Of a DNA stretch of 64,000 nucleotides, positions 52,190-62,114 are shown piece after piece. A program made the position numbers and the translations under genes. The stretch comes from Pseudomonadota bacterium (GTDB taxonomy: Bacteria; Pseudomonadota; Gammaproteobacteria; Burkholderiales; Ferrovaceae): contig JAKBBG010000001.1 in NCBI GenBank assembly GCA_021826025.1, positions 21,969 to 85,968 of the forward strand, given 5' to 3'. How positions within the stretch are numbered: the first letter of the stretch is position 1; every line of letters starts with the position of its first letter. The notes beneath the pieces are model-generated. The model did not search any database. It was not told the origin of the DNA and saw only the letters and a program-made list of their open reading frames with translations.

Positions 52190-52768
52190 ATGGAACATCA
52201 TTTTCACGTTCACGGCGCCCACGAACACGAAGTGGAGCACGCCGCGTCCGGGCACGGAGGCCGGCACGGCGTGGCGCTCGCCCAGCAGGTGGCCATTTTC
52301 ACCGCGGTCCTGGCGGCCGTCGGCGCCGTGGTGAGCTACCTCGGCGGCAACACCCAGAACGAAGCCCTCATGCACAAGAACGAGGCCGTGCTCTACAAGG
52401 CGCATGCAAGCGACCAGTGGAACTACTACCAGGCGAAAAGCACCAAAGGGCACATCGTGAGCATGGCAGCCGAACTGGCGCCCAAGGACCGGCGCGCAGC
52501 CTTCCAGGCGGACATCGCGCGCTACGAGAAGGAAAAGAAGGAAATCAAGGCAAAGGCCGAAGCGTTCGAGGAAAAATCCCGCCTGGAAAACGAGCTTGCG
52601 GAAAAATCCTTTCACCCCCATCACGCCCTGGCGCTCGCCATGACGTTCATCCAGATCGCCATCGCGCTCGCTTCCGTCACGGCGCTGACGAGCCGGCGCT
52701 GGCTCCTGGTGCCTGCAGGGGTGGGGGCGGTCGCGGGCTGCGTCCTGGCGGTCTGGGCCTACCTGTAG
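52190..52768 (+). CDS. DUF4337-like membrane protein with a His-rich N-terminus
   Basis: A 192-residue protein of unknown function. The first 26 residues contain nine histidines (HHFHVHGAHEHEVEH and onward). A membrane helix at about 30-51, a charged coiled-coil-like middle (about 95-140) and two C-terminal helices (146-166 and 171-191) follow. The central NTQNEALMHKNEAVLYKAHA and DQWNYYQAKSTK block is typical of DUF4337 proteins. The His-rich tail might bind metal. It overlaps the convergent cobalamin gene by ten bases. Confidence 0.78.
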   Translation: MEHHFHVHGAHEHEVEHAASGHGGRHGVALAQQVAIFTAVLAAVGAVVSYLGGNTQNEALMHKNEAVLYKAHASDQWNYYQAKSTKGHIVSMAAELAPKDRRAAFQADIARYEKEKKEIKAKAEAFEEKSRLENELAEKSFHPHHALALAMTFIQIAIALASVTALTSRRWLLVPAGVGAVAGCVLAVWAYL

Positions 52769-53307
52769 CTGGATTGCCAGAGCACGTCCGAACCGCCCGA
52801 ACTGCGGTTGAGCGTCCGCGCCACCACGAACAGCAGGTCAGACAGCCGGTTGAGATAGCGCAGGCTCGCCCCGGACACAGCGTCCTCCCGTCCCAGCGCC
52901 ACCAGGCGCCGTTCGGCCCTGCGGCAGACCGTGCGCGCCAGATGGCATAAGGCCGCGCTGCGCGAGCCCCCGGGCAGGATGAATTCCTTGAGCGGCGACA
53001 GCGACGCGTTGTGGCGGTCGATCTCCCCCTCGAGCTCCTGCGCGCGCCCTTCCGGAATGACGCGATGCCCGGGAATGCACAGTTCGGCGCCCAGGTCGAA
53101 CAGGTCGTGCTGGATGCGCGAGAGCAGGGCGCGCGTGTCTTCCGGCACCGCTTCCGCCAGCAGCACGCCCAGCACGCTGTTCAGCTCGTCCACGTCGCCC
53201 AGCGCTTCCACGCGCAAATGGTTTTTCGCAATGCGGCTGCCGTCGCCCAGCCCGGTGCTTCCGTCGTCGCCGGTGCGGGTGTAGAGGCGTGTCAGCCGGT
53301 GGCCCAT
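52759..53307 (-). CDS. Cob(I)alamin adenosyltransferase (PduO type)
   Basis: Transfers the adenosyl group from ATP to cob(I)alamin. The ATP-binding start RLYTRTGDDGSTGLGDGSR, then KNHLRVEALGDVDELNS and the late CRRAERRLVALGRE and RYLNRLSDLLFVVAR blocks define the PduO group. Length 182 aa is usual. No cobalamin-dependent mutase lies nearby; QueG in this window uses cobalamin but not the adenosyl form. Divergent from accA. Confidence 0.94.
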   Translation of the reverse strand: MGHRLTRLYTRTGDDGSTGLGDGSRIAKNHLRVEALGDVDELNSVLGVLLAEAVPEDTRALLSRIQHDLFDLGAELCIPGHRVIPEGRAQELEGEIDRHNASLSPLKEFILPGGSRSAALCHLARTVCRRAERRLVALGREDAVSGASLRYLNRLSDLLFVVARTLNRSSGGSDVLWQSSYR

Positions 53308-53328
53308 GGAAGTGAAATTCAGGGATCG

Positions 53329-53358
53329 TTGTGAAGGGGATGTTCGCGTGGCTATAAT
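53329..53358 (+). promoter_or_regulatory. Sigma-70-type promoter for accA
   Basis: TTGTGA at 53329-53334 and a perfect TATAAT at 53353-53358 are separated by 18 bases, 47 bases before the accA ATG in the divergent spacer. The -35 matches the consensus at four of six positions. Transcription would start near 53365. Confidence 0.55.
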
Positions 53359-53405
53359 GCCCGTTTGTCTCCGGACACTGCAACCCCTTGCGGGGGTCCC
53401 TTCCC

Positions 53406-54374
53406 ATGAAAACTGTTTTTCTAGATTTCGAACAGCCGATCGGCGAGCTGGAAGCCAAGATCGAAGAGCTGCGATTCGTGCAGGAAGACTCTGCGGTGGA
53501 CATTTCCCAGGAAATCGAACGGCTGCAGAAAAAGAGCCAGACGCTGACCAAGGAAATCTATGCCGGCCTCAAGTCCTGGCAGATCGCACAGGTGGCGCGC
53601 CACAGCCAGCGCCCGTATACCCTGGATTACATCGAAGCGCTGTTCACCGACTTCGAGGAGTTGCACGGCGACCGGGCGTTTTCCGACGATCCTGCCATCG
53701 TCGGCGGCATCGCCCGCTTCGGGGGCCGGCCCGTCCTGGTGATCGGACACCAGAAAGGCCGCGACACCAAGGACCGCATCTACCGCAATTTCGGACAAGC
53801 GCGGCCCGAAGGCTATCGCAAGGCGCTGCGCCTCATGCGCCTTGCCGAAAAATTCCAGATGCCGATTTTCACCTTCATCGACACGCCGGGGGCCTATCCG
53901 GGCATCGGTGCCGAAGAGCGCGGACAGTCCGAAGCGATCGGCCGCAACCTGTACGAGATGGCGGCGCTCAAGACCCCGATCGTGAGCACCGTGATCGGTG
54001 AAGGCGGCTCCGGGGGCGCGCTGGCGATCGGCGTGGGCGACATGACGCTGATGTTGCAGTACGCCATCTATTCCGTGATTTCGCCGGAAGGGTGCGCGGC
54101 CATTTTGTGGAAAACGGCCGAGAAGACCAGCGAGGCTGCCGAAGCGCTGGGCATCACGTCTTCCCGTCTCAAATCCCTGGGTCTCGTGGACAAGGTGGTG
54201 CAGGAACCGCTGGGGGGGGCGCACCGCGACCCGCAAGCGATGGCCCAAAACCTCAAGCGCGCGCTGCAGGAAGCGCTGCGGCAGCTGGACGCATTTTCGA
54301 CCGATGATTTGCTGGCACGTCGTTTCGACAGACTGATGGGCTATGGCAAATTCAAGGAAACCGCTGCACGCTGA
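53406..54374 (+). CDS. accA: Acetyl-CoA carboxylase carboxyltransferase subunit alpha
   Basis: Part of the enzyme that makes malonyl-CoA for fatty acid synthesis. It has the [19 protein letters not shown] start, [54 protein letters not shown], and [15 protein letters not shown] with the oxyanion glycines. Length 322 aa. The ATG at 53406 gives the expected N-terminus. Its 3' end overlaps tilS by 32 bases, an accA-tilS pairing common in proteobacteria. Confidence 0.97.
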   Translation: MKTVFLDFEQPIGELEAKIEELRFVQEDSAVDISQEIERLQKKSQTLTKEIYAGLKSWQIAQVARHSQRPYTLDYIEALFTDFEELHGDRAFSDDPAIVGGIARFGGRPVLVIGHQKGRDTKDRIYRNFGQARPEGYRKALRLMRLAEKFQMPIFTFIDTPGAYPGIGAEERGQSEAIGRNLYEMAALKTPIVSTVIGEGGSGGALAIGVGDMTLMLQYAIYSVISPEGCAAILWKTAEKTSEAAEALGITSSRLKSLGLVDKVVQEPLGGAHRDPQAMAQNLKRALQEALRQLDAFSTDDLLARRFDRLMGYGKFKETAAR

Positions 54375-55719
54375 GGTTCCGGCTGCCGTCCGGCAATCCC
54401 TCCGGAATCACGCGGGAGCTGCCGACCGCCTGTGCGTGGGGCTGAGCGGAGGACTCGATTCCGTCGTCCTGCTTGCCTGCCTTCACGTCCTGGCGCCGGA
54501 ATTCCGTCTGCGCCTGTCCGCGCTGCACGTCAATCACCAATTGCAGGCCGAAGCGGGGCGCTGGGAAGCCTTCTGCCGCGACTATTGCGAGCGCCTGGGC
54601 GTTCCTTGCGCGGTGGAGCGGGTTTCGGTGTCGCGCGCCGGCGGCGAAAGCCTCGAAGCGGAGGCGCGGGCGCAGCGCTATGCCGCCTTCGCGCGCCAGC
54701 CCGCCGATTTCATCGCACTGGCCCACCACCGGGAGGACCAGGCGGAAACGGTGCTGATCCAGCTGCTGCGCGGGGCCGGCCTCAACGGGCTGCGCGCCAT
54801 GCCGGAAACGCGGGCGCTGAACGGTCCGTCCGAAGCCGGGCCGCGCCTGCTGCGCCCGCTGTTGCAGGTGCCGCGAGCGGCGTTGCGCGAGTATGCCGCC
54901 GTGCACGGCCTGGCCTGGGTGGAAGATCCCTCCAATCTGCAGACGCACCATGCCCGCAACTATTTGCGGCACGACGTGCTGCCCGTGCTGGCCCGGCGTT
55001 TCCCGTCGTGGGCCGGCACGCTCGGCCGTTCGGCCCGCCATCTGGCGGAGGCCGGGGAGCTGCTCGACCAGCTGGCGGAAGCCGATTTCACCGAGTGCCG
55101 CCAGGGCGAAGGCATCCGCATTGGCGCAGCCCTGGAACGCGGGGAGCTGCGGGCCGTCAACCTGTTGCGCTGGTGGATCCGCCGCCAGGGGGCACCGGCC
55201 TTTCATCAGAAACAGCTGGAAGACTGGCTGCGCCAGTCCAGGGCCTGCGATGACCGGCAGCCCAGCCTGTCCTGGGCGGGATGGGCGCTGGAGCGTTTCA
55301 GGGGATGCTGGCAGCTGCGCCGCACGGTGAGCGGGGCATGGCCGGCGCTTCATTTCGACCGTTGGCCCGGCGGGGACCGCATCCTGATCCCCGGAGCCGG
55401 CGCGCTGCGCCTGAGGCCGGTGCGGGGGGAGGGCGTGCGCCTGGACCTGCTCGCACAGGGGCGATTTTCGCTGCGCCGGCGCCAGGGCGGCGAACGGCTG
55501 AGGCCTGCCGCGGCCGGCCCGAGCCGCACCCTGCGCAACCTCCTGCAGGAGGCAGGTCTTCCTCCCTGGTGGCGCAACGCCTTGCCGCTGCTGTTTCACG
55601 GGGACGATCTGGTGTGTGTGCCGGGCGTCGCGGTGGACGCTTGCGCGCTCCCCGCGCGGGATGAAACGGGGCTCTCCATGCAGTGGGAACCCTTTGCATC
55701 GGACGCTGCACAACAGTGA
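54343..55719 (+). CDS. tilS: tRNA(Ile)-lysidine synthase
   Basis: Converts C34 of the CAU-anticodon tRNA-Ile to lysidine. The PP-loop is [10 protein letters not shown] (about 35-44), with [25 protein letters not shown] and the DPSN and [12 protein letters not shown] blocks in the N-terminal domain. The C-terminal substrate domain includes [12 protein letters not shown] and the [19 protein letters not shown] segment. Length 458 aa. It is essential in most bacteria that have it. Confidence 0.96.
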   Translation: MANSRKPLHAEVPAAVRQSLRNHAGAADRLCVGLSGGLDSVVLLACLHVLAPEFRLRLSALHVNHQLQAEAGRWEAFCRDYCERLGVPCAVERVSVSRAGGESLEAEARAQRYAAFARQPADFIALAHHREDQAETVLIQLLRGAGLNGLRAMPETRALNGPSEAGPRLLRPLLQVPRAALREYAAVHGLAWVEDPSNLQTHHARNYLRHDVLPVLARRFPSWAGTLGRSARHLAEAGELLDQLAEADFTECRQGEGIRIGAALERGELRAVNLLRWWIRRQGAPAFHQKQLEDWLRQSRACDDRQPSLSWAGWALERFRGCWQLRRTVSGAWPALHFDRWPGGDRILIPGAGALRLRPVRGEGVRLDLLAQGRFSLRRRQGGERLRPAAAGPSRTLRNLLQEAGLPPWWRNALPLLFHGDDLVCVPGVAVDACALPARDETGLSMQWEPFASDAAQQ

Positions 55720-55774
55720 CCGCCCCATGCTAGAATGTTCCGTTTACAAACATTAAGTTAGCGGAGCTTTTTCC

Positions 55775-56200
55775 ATGTCGATCGAACGCACCCTGTCCAT
55801 CATCAAACCCGATGCCGTCGCCAAGAACGTGATCGGCGAAATCTATGCCCGGTTTGAGAAAGCGGGACTCAAAATCGTCGCCGCACGGATGGTGCACCTG
55901 TCCCGGGCGGAAGCCGAAGGATTCTATGCCGTGCACCGTGAGCGGCCGTTTTTCAAGGACCTGGTGTCGTTCATGATTTCAGGCCCGGTGATGGTTCAGG
56001 TGCTGCAAGGGGAAGGGGCGATCCTCAAGAACCGCGACCTCATGGGGGCCACCGACCCGAAAAAAGCCGCGCCCGGAACCATTCGGGCTGATTTTGCCGA
56101 AAGCATCGACGCCAATGCCGTCCATGGTTCGGACGGCCCGGAAACGGCGGCGGCGGAAATCGCCTATTTCTTCCCCGCGCTCAACGTATACCCCCGCTGA
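55775..56200 (+). CDS. ndk: Nucleoside diphosphate kinase
   Basis: Balances nucleoside triphosphate pools by phosphotransfer through a His. It has [13 protein letters not shown], the nucleotide-binding region and the phosphohistidine H117 in [10 protein letters not shown]. Length 141 aa is typical. GGAG stands eight bases before the ATG. TAGAAT at 55731-55736 may be a -10 for this gene, which opens the run ndk to hflX. rlmN follows after 22 bases. Confidence 0.97.
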   Translation: MSIERTLSIIKPDAVAKNVIGEIYARFEKAGLKIVAARMVHLSRAEAEGFYAVHRERPFFKDLVSFMISGPVMVQVLQGEGAILKNRDLMGATDPKKAAPGTIRADFAESIDANAVHGSDGPETAAAEIAYFFPALNVYPR

Positions 56201-56222
56201 GACCGGAACGCCGCGAGGAGAC

Positions 56223-57305
56223 ATGAGCACGAACCTGCTTGGCCTGAACCGAGAGGAACTCGCCCGGTACCTGGAAGGGCTGGGGGAGAAGCCGTTTCGG
56301 TCGCGCCAGCTGATGCGCTGGATCCATCATTTCGGCGAGGCGGATTTCGGCCGCATGACCGACCTGGCCAAGTCCTTGCGCGCCCTGCTGGAAGAACATG
56401 CCGTGGTGGAAGTTCCCCGCCTCATTTCAGAGCAGCGCTCCGAAGACGGCACCTGCAAGTGGCTGCTGGAGCTGTCGCCCGGAAACGCCATCGAAACCGT
56501 GTTCATTCCCGAAGACGGGCGTGGCACCCTGTGCATTTCCTCGCAAGTGGGCTGTGCCCTGGCCTGCACCTTCTGTTCCACCGGGCGCCAGGGGTTCAAC
56601 CGCAACCTGAGCACGGCGGAAATCGTCGGCCAGGTCTGGTGGGCCAACCAGGCCCTGGGACACGATCCCAAAGGCGAGCGGGTGATCAGCAACGTGGTGC
56701 TGATGGGGATGGGCGAACCGCTGCTCAACTACGAAGCCGTGGTCAAGGCGCTCGACATTTTCCTGGACGATTTCGGCTACGGGCTGTCGCGGCGCCGCGT
56801 GACCCTTTCCACTTCGGGCGTGTTGCCGGCGCTCGACCGCTTGCGCGAGCGCGCCCCCGTGGCGCTCGCCGTTTCCCTGCATGCCCCCAACGATGCGCTG
56901 CGCAACGAACTCGTGCCCATCAACCAGAAATATCCCATCGCGGAACTGATGGCGGCCTGCCGCCGCTATCTGGAACGGGCCCCGCGCGATTTCGTGACGT
57001 TCGAGTATGTCCTGCTGGACGGCGTGAACGATACGGAAGCCCATGCGCAGGAGCTGGTGCGCTGCGTGGCGGAGGTGCCGTGCAAGTTCAACCTGATCCC
57101 GTTCAACCCGTTCCCGAATTCCGGCTATCGCCGTTCCCGCCCGGAGGCGGTGCGACGTTTCCGGGACATCCTGATGCAGGCGGGTTTCGTCGCCACGGTG
57201 CGGAAAACCCGCGGGGACGACATCGATGCGGCCTGCGGTCAGCTGGCAGGGCAGGTGGTGGACAAAAGCCGCCGGCAGCAGCGCTTTGAGACCCCTTCGG
57301 CATGA
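56223..57305 (+). CDS. rlmN: Dual-specificity RNA methyltransferase RlmN
   Basis: A radical SAM enzyme that methylates C2 of A2503 in 23S rRNA and A37 in tRNA. The cluster motif is C111, C115 and C118 ([15 protein letters not shown]). The mechanistic C-terminal cysteine C338 lies in [21 protein letters not shown] and [12 protein letters not shown] are also conserved. Length 360 aa. GAGGAG precedes the ATG; the stop overlaps the next start (ATGA). Confidence 0.96.
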   Translation: MSTNLLGLNREELARYLEGLGEKPFRSRQLMRWIHHFGEADFGRMTDLAKSLRALLEEHAVVEVPRLISEQRSEDGTCKWLLELSPGNAIETVFIPEDGRGTLCISSQVGCALACTFCSTGRQGFNRNLSTAEIVGQVWWANQALGHDPKGERVISNVVLMGMGEPLLNYEAVVKALDIFLDDFGYGLSRRRVTLSTSGVLPALDRLRERAPVALAVSLHAPNDALRNELVPINQKYPIAELMAACRRYLERAPRDFVTFEYVLLDGVNDTEAHAQELVRCVAEVPCKFNLIPFNPFPNSGYRRSRPEAVRRFRDILMQAGFVATVRKTRGDDIDAACGQLAGQVVDKSRRQQRFETPSA

Positions 57306-57805
57306 ACGATCAGACGGCCATTCCCGAACAACAGCTTGGCGCGGGCCCGCGCCTTGCCGCATTGCGCCAGCAGCGCGCCCTGGGCATCCTGGAAGTGTCC
57401 CAGCGCCTCCGGTTTTCCGGAAAGCAGCTTGCGGCGCTCGAGGCGGGCCAATACGACGCCTTGCCGGACATGACGTTCGTGCGCGCCATGATCCGCTCCT
57501 ATGCGCGTTATCTCGGCGCCGACCCCGATCCCATCCTCCAGGCTTTGGAGCAGGAGCGTCCGGATGCCGTGCCGCGGCTCATGAACACCCCTTCGCTCAC
57601 GGTGCCTTCCAAAGGCATCAGTTTTTTCCACGAGGCCGGCAGGTCCAGCCGCCGCTGGATCCTTGCGGGGCTGCTGGTGCTTGCCGCCGCGCTTGTCGCT
57701 GCCTGGATCTGGCATTCGGGTGCGGCACCGGATGCGCCTCCGGTCGGGGCCGGTCCGGATGCGACGCATTCCGAGCCGCCCAAGCCGCTGCCTCCCGAGC
57801 CATGA
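57302..57805 (+). CDS. RodZ-like helix-turn-helix membrane protein, short form
   Basis: A 167-residue protein. The N-terminal Xre-type helix-turn-helix (about 14-82; [20 protein letters not shown], then [20 protein letters not shown]) and a single membrane helix (119-138) match RodZ, which anchors MreB in rod-shaped cells. The periplasmic part is only about 29 residues of Pro/Ala-rich sequence, so the usual C-terminal DUF4115 beta domain is missing. The rlmN-rodZ-ispG order is the standard one, so this is a shortened orthologue rather than a different gene. Confidence 0.85.
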   Translation: MNDQTAIPEQQLGAGPRLAALRQQRALGILEVSQRLRFSGKQLAALEAGQYDALPDMTFVRAMIRSYARYLGADPDPILQALEQERPDAVPRLMNTPSLTVPSKGISFFHEAGRSSRRWILAGLLVLAAALVAAWIWHSGAAPDAPPVGAGPDATHSEPPKPLPPEP

Positions 57806-59055
57806 CGTCCGTCGACCTGCTGCACCGGAAGCGGCGATCCACCCGGCTGGTGGAAGTGCGGGGCGTCGCCATCGGGGGCCGTTCGCCCATCGTCGTCCAG
57901 TCCATGACCAACACCGATACGGCGGACGTGGATGCGACCGTGGCCCAGGTCCTGGCGCTCGCGCGCGCCGGATCCGAACTGGTTCGGGTCACCGTCAACA
58001 CGGCCGAGGCCGCGTCCGCCGTGCCGGTCATCCGGCGCGAACTGGACCGTGCCGGCGTCGGCGTGCCGCTGGTGGGCGATTTTCATTTCAACGGGCACAA
58101 GCTCCTGGCCGAGTTTCCGGAATGTGCGGCGACACTGGACAAGTACCGCATCAACCCGGGCAACGTGGGGCGCGGCTCCCGCCGGGACGAGCAGTTCGCC
58201 CAATTGATCGAGACGGCCTGCCGTCTCGGCAAGCCGGTCCGCATCGGCGTCAACTGGGGCAGCCTGGACCAGGAAGTGCTGGCCCGCTTCATGGACGAAA
58301 ACGCCAAGCGCCCCGCGCCGGAACCGGTGGAAGTGGTGATGCGGGCCGCGCTGGTGGCATCCGCCCTGGAAAGCGCCGCACTGGCCGAACAGCTGGGCCT
58401 GGCGGGCAACCGCATCATCCTGTCCTGCAAGGTGAGCGGGGTCCAGGATCTGGTCGCGGTGTACCGCGACCTGGCGACCCGGTGCGACTATCCATTGCAT
58501 CTGGGCCTGACGGAAGCGGGCATGGGCAGCAAAGGCATCGTGGCGTCCACGGCGGCCATGGGGATTCTCCTGCAGGAAGGCATCGGGGACACCATCCGCG
58601 TATCGCTCACGCCCGAACCCGGCGGCGACCGCACCCAGGAAGTGGTGGTGGCCCAGGAAATCCTGCAGACCATGGGATTGCGCGCATTCACCCCGATGGT
58701 GACGGCCTGTCCCGGCTGCGGCCGGACCACCAGCACATATTTCCAGGAACTCGCGAGCCGGATCCAGGCCTACCTGCGCGAAAACATGCCCTTGTGGCGC
58801 ACCCGCTATCCGGGCGTCGAACACCTGCACGTGGCCGTCATGGGCTGCGTGGTGAACGGGCCGGGGGAAAGCAAGCTGGCGGACATCGGCATCAGCCTTC
58901 CGGGCTCCGGCGAGCGTCCGGTTGCGCCCGTCTACGTGGACGGCGCAAAAACCGTGACCCTCAAGGGCGACCGCATTGCCGAAGAGTTCCAGGCGCTGGT
59001 TTTCGAATATGTGCAGCGCCGCTACGGACCGGGCGACGCAAGAAAGGCAGGCTAG
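57802..59055 (+). CDS. ispG: 4-hydroxy-3-methylbut-2-en-1-yl diphosphate synthase
   Basis: A 4Fe-4S enzyme in the late non-mevalonate pathway, reducing methylerythritol cyclodiphosphate. The cluster ligands are C303, C306 ([10 protein letters not shown]) and C349, with E356 in [11 protein letters not shown]. The N-terminal barrel has [19 protein letters not shown]. Length 417 aa fits the two-domain bacterial form. ATG overlaps the RodZ-like stop (ATGA). Confidence 0.97.
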   Translation: MTSVDLLHRKRRSTRLVEVRGVAIGGRSPIVVQSMTNTDTADVDATVAQVLALARAGSELVRVTVNTAEAASAVPVIRRELDRAGVGVPLVGDFHFNGHKLLAEFPECAATLDKYRINPGNVGRGSRRDEQFAQLIETACRLGKPVRIGVNWGSLDQEVLARFMDENAKRPAPEPVEVVMRAALVASALESAALAEQLGLAGNRIILSCKVSGVQDLVAVYRDLATRCDYPLHLGLTEAGMGSKGIVASTAAMGILLQEGIGDTIRVSLTPEPGGDRTQEVVVAQEILQTMGLRAFTPMVTACPGCGRTTSTYFQELASRIQAYLRENMPLWRTRYPGVEHLHVAVMGCVVNGPGESKLADIGISLPGSGERPVAPVYVDGAKTVTLKGDRIAEEFQALVFEYVQRRYGPGDARKAG

Positions 59056-59058
59056 CCG

Positions 59059-60324
59059 ATGAGCACCCAAAAATTCCAGGCCGTCCGCGGCATGAACGAC
59101 ATTTTGCCCGACGAATCGGACGCCTGGGCTTTTCTCGAAGCCACCTTGCGGCGCTGGCTTGCCCAATACGGCTACCGGGAAGTGCGTTCCCCCATCCTTG
59201 AGCCCACCGGCCTGTTCGTCCGCTCCATCGGCGAAGTCACGGACATCGTGGAAAAGGAAATGTACACGTTCGTGGACAGCCTCAACGGGGAAAGCCTGAC
59301 GTTGCGGCCCGAAGCCACCGCCTCCTGCGTGCGCCTCGCGGTCCAGCACAACCTGCTCTACGCCGGGCCGCAGCGCCTGTGGTACATGGGGCCCATGTTC
59401 CGGCATGAGCGTCCGCAGAAGGGACGCTACCGGCAGTTTCACCAGTGCGGCGCCGAAGCGCTGGGATTCGAAGGTCCGGACGCCGATGCCGAACTGATCC
59501 TGATGACGGCGCGCCTGTGGGACCTGCTGGGCCTGAAGGAGGTTTCCCTCGAAATCAACAGCATCGGAAGCCTGGAATGCCGCCAGCAGCATCGCCGCAG
59601 GCTGGTCGACTATTTCGAGCGCCACGCCGCCATGCTGGACGAGGATTCGAAGCGGCGCCTGCATGCCAACCCGCTGCGCATCCTCGACAGCAAAAACCCC
59701 GCCCTGGCCGACCTGATCGACGGGGCGCCGCGCCTGACGGACGCGCTCGACGACGCATCGGCCGCGCATTTCGAGTCGCTGCAGGCCCTGCTCAAGTCGG
59801 CCGGGCTCGGCTATCGCATCAATCCGCGGCTGGTGCGTGGTCTTGATTACTACAATGCCACCGTGTTCGAGTGGGTCACCCCGTTGCTGGGGGCCCAAAG
59901 CACCCTTTGCGGCGGTGGCCGCTACGACGGACTGGTGGAGCAGCTGGGCGGCAAGCCGACGCCGGCATGCGGTTTTGCCATGGGCCTCGAGCGGCTGCTT
60001 GCGGTGCTCCAGGAATCGGGGGCGCGGCCCATTCCCGAACAGGGCCCGGACGTGTATGTGGTGCATCAGGGCGAAGCGGCGCAGGAAGCGGCGTTTCTTG
60101 CGGCCGACGCCCTGCGGGCCGCGGGATTTGCCGCCGTATTGCATTGCGGCGGAGGCAGTTTCAAGTCCCAGCTCAAGCGTGCCGACGCGAGCCGTGCCGC
60201 CCACGCGGTGATCCTTGGCGAAGATGAAGTGCGGGCAGGGCAGGTGAGCCTCAAGCCGTTGCGGGGGCAGGGGGCACAACAAACCCTGTCGCTGGAACAA
60301 GCCATACAATTTTTGAAGACGTAG
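59059..60324 (+). CDS. hisS: Histidyl-tRNA synthetase
   Basis: Charges tRNA-His. The class II core begins [54 protein letters not shown] (motif 2), the His-A box [15 protein letters not shown] and [19 protein letters not shown] are all present. A short C-terminal anticodon-binding domain follows (about 330-421). Length 421 aa. It starts three bases after ispG. Confidence 0.97.
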   Translation: MSTQKFQAVRGMNDILPDESDAWAFLEATLRRWLAQYGYREVRSPILEPTGLFVRSIGEVTDIVEKEMYTFVDSLNGESLTLRPEATASCVRLAVQHNLLYAGPQRLWYMGPMFRHERPQKGRYRQFHQCGAEALGFEGPDADAELILMTARLWDLLGLKEVSLEINSIGSLECRQQHRRRLVDYFERHAAMLDEDSKRRLHANPLRILDSKNPALADLIDGAPRLTDALDDASAAHFESLQALLKSAGLGYRINPRLVRGLDYYNATVFEWVTPLLGAQSTLCGGGRYDGLVEQLGGKPTPACGFAMGLERLLAVLQESGARPIPEQGPDVYVVHQGEAAQEAAFLAADALRAAGFAAVLHCGGGSFKSQLKRADASRAAHAVILGEDEVRAGQVSLKPLRGQGAQQTLSLEQAIQFLKT

Positions 60325-60333
60325 GAAGGTCCC

Positions 60334-60963
60334 ATGTACGATCTGGAAGAACAGGAACAAATCGACGCCATCAAATCCTGGTGGAAGGACAACGGACGCT
60401 GGGTCCTGGCGGCATTGCTCGGCCTGGCGGTGGGTTACGGCGCCTACCAGGCCTGGCAGCATTACCGCAATGGCCAGGCCGAAAAAGCCGGGGTGCTTTT
60501 CGACGCCGTGCGCACCGCAGCCCAGCAGGGCGACGCGGCCAAAGCGCTGCAGGCCGCCAGGGCCTTGCAGGAGGCCCAGCCTTCCAGCGCCCTGGCCCCT
60601 CGCGGCGCCCTCATCAGCGCGGCCGTAAGCCATGCCAAAGGGGATAACGCGGGGGCGACGCAGGAACTCGAGTGGGTGGTCTCCAACGCCAAGGAACCGA
60701 CCCTGGGCGACCTGGCCCGCCTGCGGCTCGCCGGACTTCTGGCCGACCAGAAAAAGTATGACGACGCCCTGCATTTGCTCGACGCCAATCATGTGCCGGA
60801 CTTCGTTCCCCTCACCCAGGGGTTGCGGGGCGACATCCTGTTTGCCCAGGGCAAGACGAAGGAAGCGCGCGCCGCGTATCAGGCGGCGCTTGAAAAATCC
60901 AAGGAAGGCGACGTCATGTATCAGATCGCGAAAGGAAAACTCGAAGCGCTGGGAGCCCGCTGA
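60334..60963 (+). CDS. yfgM: YfgM-family tetratricopeptide membrane protein
   Basis: A 209-residue ancillary factor of the SecYEG translocon in E. coli, linked to periplasmic chaperones. A cytoplasmic DLEEQEQIDAIKSWWKDNGR start is followed by one membrane helix (about 22-41). Periplasmic TPR-like helices (about 45-209) with ALQAARALQEAQPSSALAPR follow. Its place between hisS and bamB is conserved across proteobacteria. The bamB start overlaps its stop by one base (TGATG). Confidence 0.94.
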   Translation: MYDLEEQEQIDAIKSWWKDNGRWVLAALLGLAVGYGAYQAWQHYRNGQAEKAGVLFDAVRTAAQQGDAAKALQAARALQEAQPSSALAPRGALISAAVSHAKGDNAGATQELEWVVSNAKEPTLGDLARLRLAGLLADQKKYDDALHLLDANHVPDFVPLTQGLRGDILFAQGKTKEARAAYQAALEKSKEGDVMYQIAKGKLEALGAR

Positions 60964-62102
60964 TGAACGCACACCGCCTGGCCCGAATTCTTCTGCCGGC
61001 CGTCCTGGCCGCCGGCGCGCTGTGGCTTGGCGCCTGTTCCGACTCGTTGCCGGTGACGCCCCTGAAACCGCTCAAGTCTTCCGTGGCCACCGACGTCGTC
61101 TGGAAAAGCAAGGTGGGTTCGAGCGAGAACGCCGTTTTGCGGCCTGTCCTGTACAAGGAGGTGCTCTACCTCGCCACCGAAAAAGGCGACCTGATGGCCC
61201 TGGATCCCGCAACCGGCAAGGAATCCTGGCGCGTCAAAACCAAGGAATCGTTTTCGTCGGGCGTCGGGGTGGGAGGCGACATGCTGTTCCTGGGCAACAA
61301 GAGCGGGGAGTTGCTCGCCTACAACCTCAACGGCGGCCTGCTGTGGCGTTCGCAGGAATCGAGCGAACTGATTACGCCCCCGGAGGCTGCGGACGGCGTG
61401 GTGGTGACGCGCACGGCTGACGGCCACATCATCGGCGTCAATACGGCAGACGGCAAACGCCGCTGGCAGTTGACCAAGCCCTTGCCGGCCCTGGTGCTGA
61501 GAGGATCCAGCGGCGTCACCGTCGGAAGGGGCGGGGCGCTGGTGGGCCTGCCGGGCGGCAAGCTTCTGGCCCTGAACCTTGCCGACGGCAACGTGGTCTG
61601 GGAAGCCACCCTCTCCGTACCGAAGGGGGCGACCGAACTGGAGCGCGTCAACGATGTGGTGGGAGCCCCCATCGTCGGCTACCAGGACGTGTGCGCCGCC
61701 TCGTATCAGGGAAAAACCTCCTGCCTCGACGTGGCCCACGGACAAACGATCTGGAGCAAGGACGTGGCCTCCATCGGCCCGATTTTCGCCGACGGCAACA
61801 AACTGTTCGTGACCGACGACAAGGGGGACGTGGTGGCCCTCAACCGCATGAGCGGCACCGTGGCCTGGCGCAACGACACGCTGGAAGGGCGCTACCTGAC
61901 GCCGCCCGCGGTGAGCATGGACTACGTGGTCGTGGGTGACGCGGAAGGGGTCGTGCACTTCCTGGCGCGCGCCGACGGCGTGGAAAGCGGGCGCGTCACC
62001 ACCGATGGCAGCACCATCAGCCAGCCGCCCGTGGTGGTGGGCGACAATCTCGTGCTGGTGCGCAACCGCGCTGGCAAAGTGTATGCCGTGGGGCCGCGCT
62101 GA
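60963..62102 (+). CDS. bamB: Outer-membrane assembly lipoprotein BamB
   Basis: The beta-propeller lipoprotein of the BAM complex that inserts outer-membrane barrels. A lipoprotein signal ends in LGAC with the lipidated C25. PQQ-like repeats follow (ALDPATGKESWRVKTK, AYNLNGGLLWRS, AVNTADGKRRW-type blocks and onward), making an eight-bladed propeller. Length 379 aa is usual. Confidence 0.96.
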   Translation: MNAHRLARILLPAVLAAGALWLGACSDSLPVTPLKPLKSSVATDVVWKSKVGSSENAVLRPVLYKEVLYLATEKGDLMALDPATGKESWRVKTKESFSSGVGVGGDMLFLGNKSGELLAYNLNGGLLWRSQESSELITPPEAADGVVVTRTADGHIIGVNTADGKRRWQLTKPLPALVLRGSSGVTVGRGGALVGLPGGKLLALNLADGNVVWEATLSVPKGATELERVNDVVGAPIVGYQDVCAASYQGKTSCLDVAHGQTIWSKDVASIGPIFADGNKLFVTDDKGDVVALNRMSGTVAWRNDTLEGRYLTPPAVSMDYVVVGDAEGVVHFLARADGVESGRVTTDGSTISQPPVVVGDNLVLVRNRAGKVYAVGPR

Positions 62103-62114
62103 TCCGGTGACATC

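Noticed and set aside
57508..60972. 1154-codon minus-strand frame across the rodZ-like gene, ispG, hisS and yfgM
   Set aside because: It runs opposite four well-identified genes and has the His/Arg/Gly-rich composition of a reverse-frame shadow.
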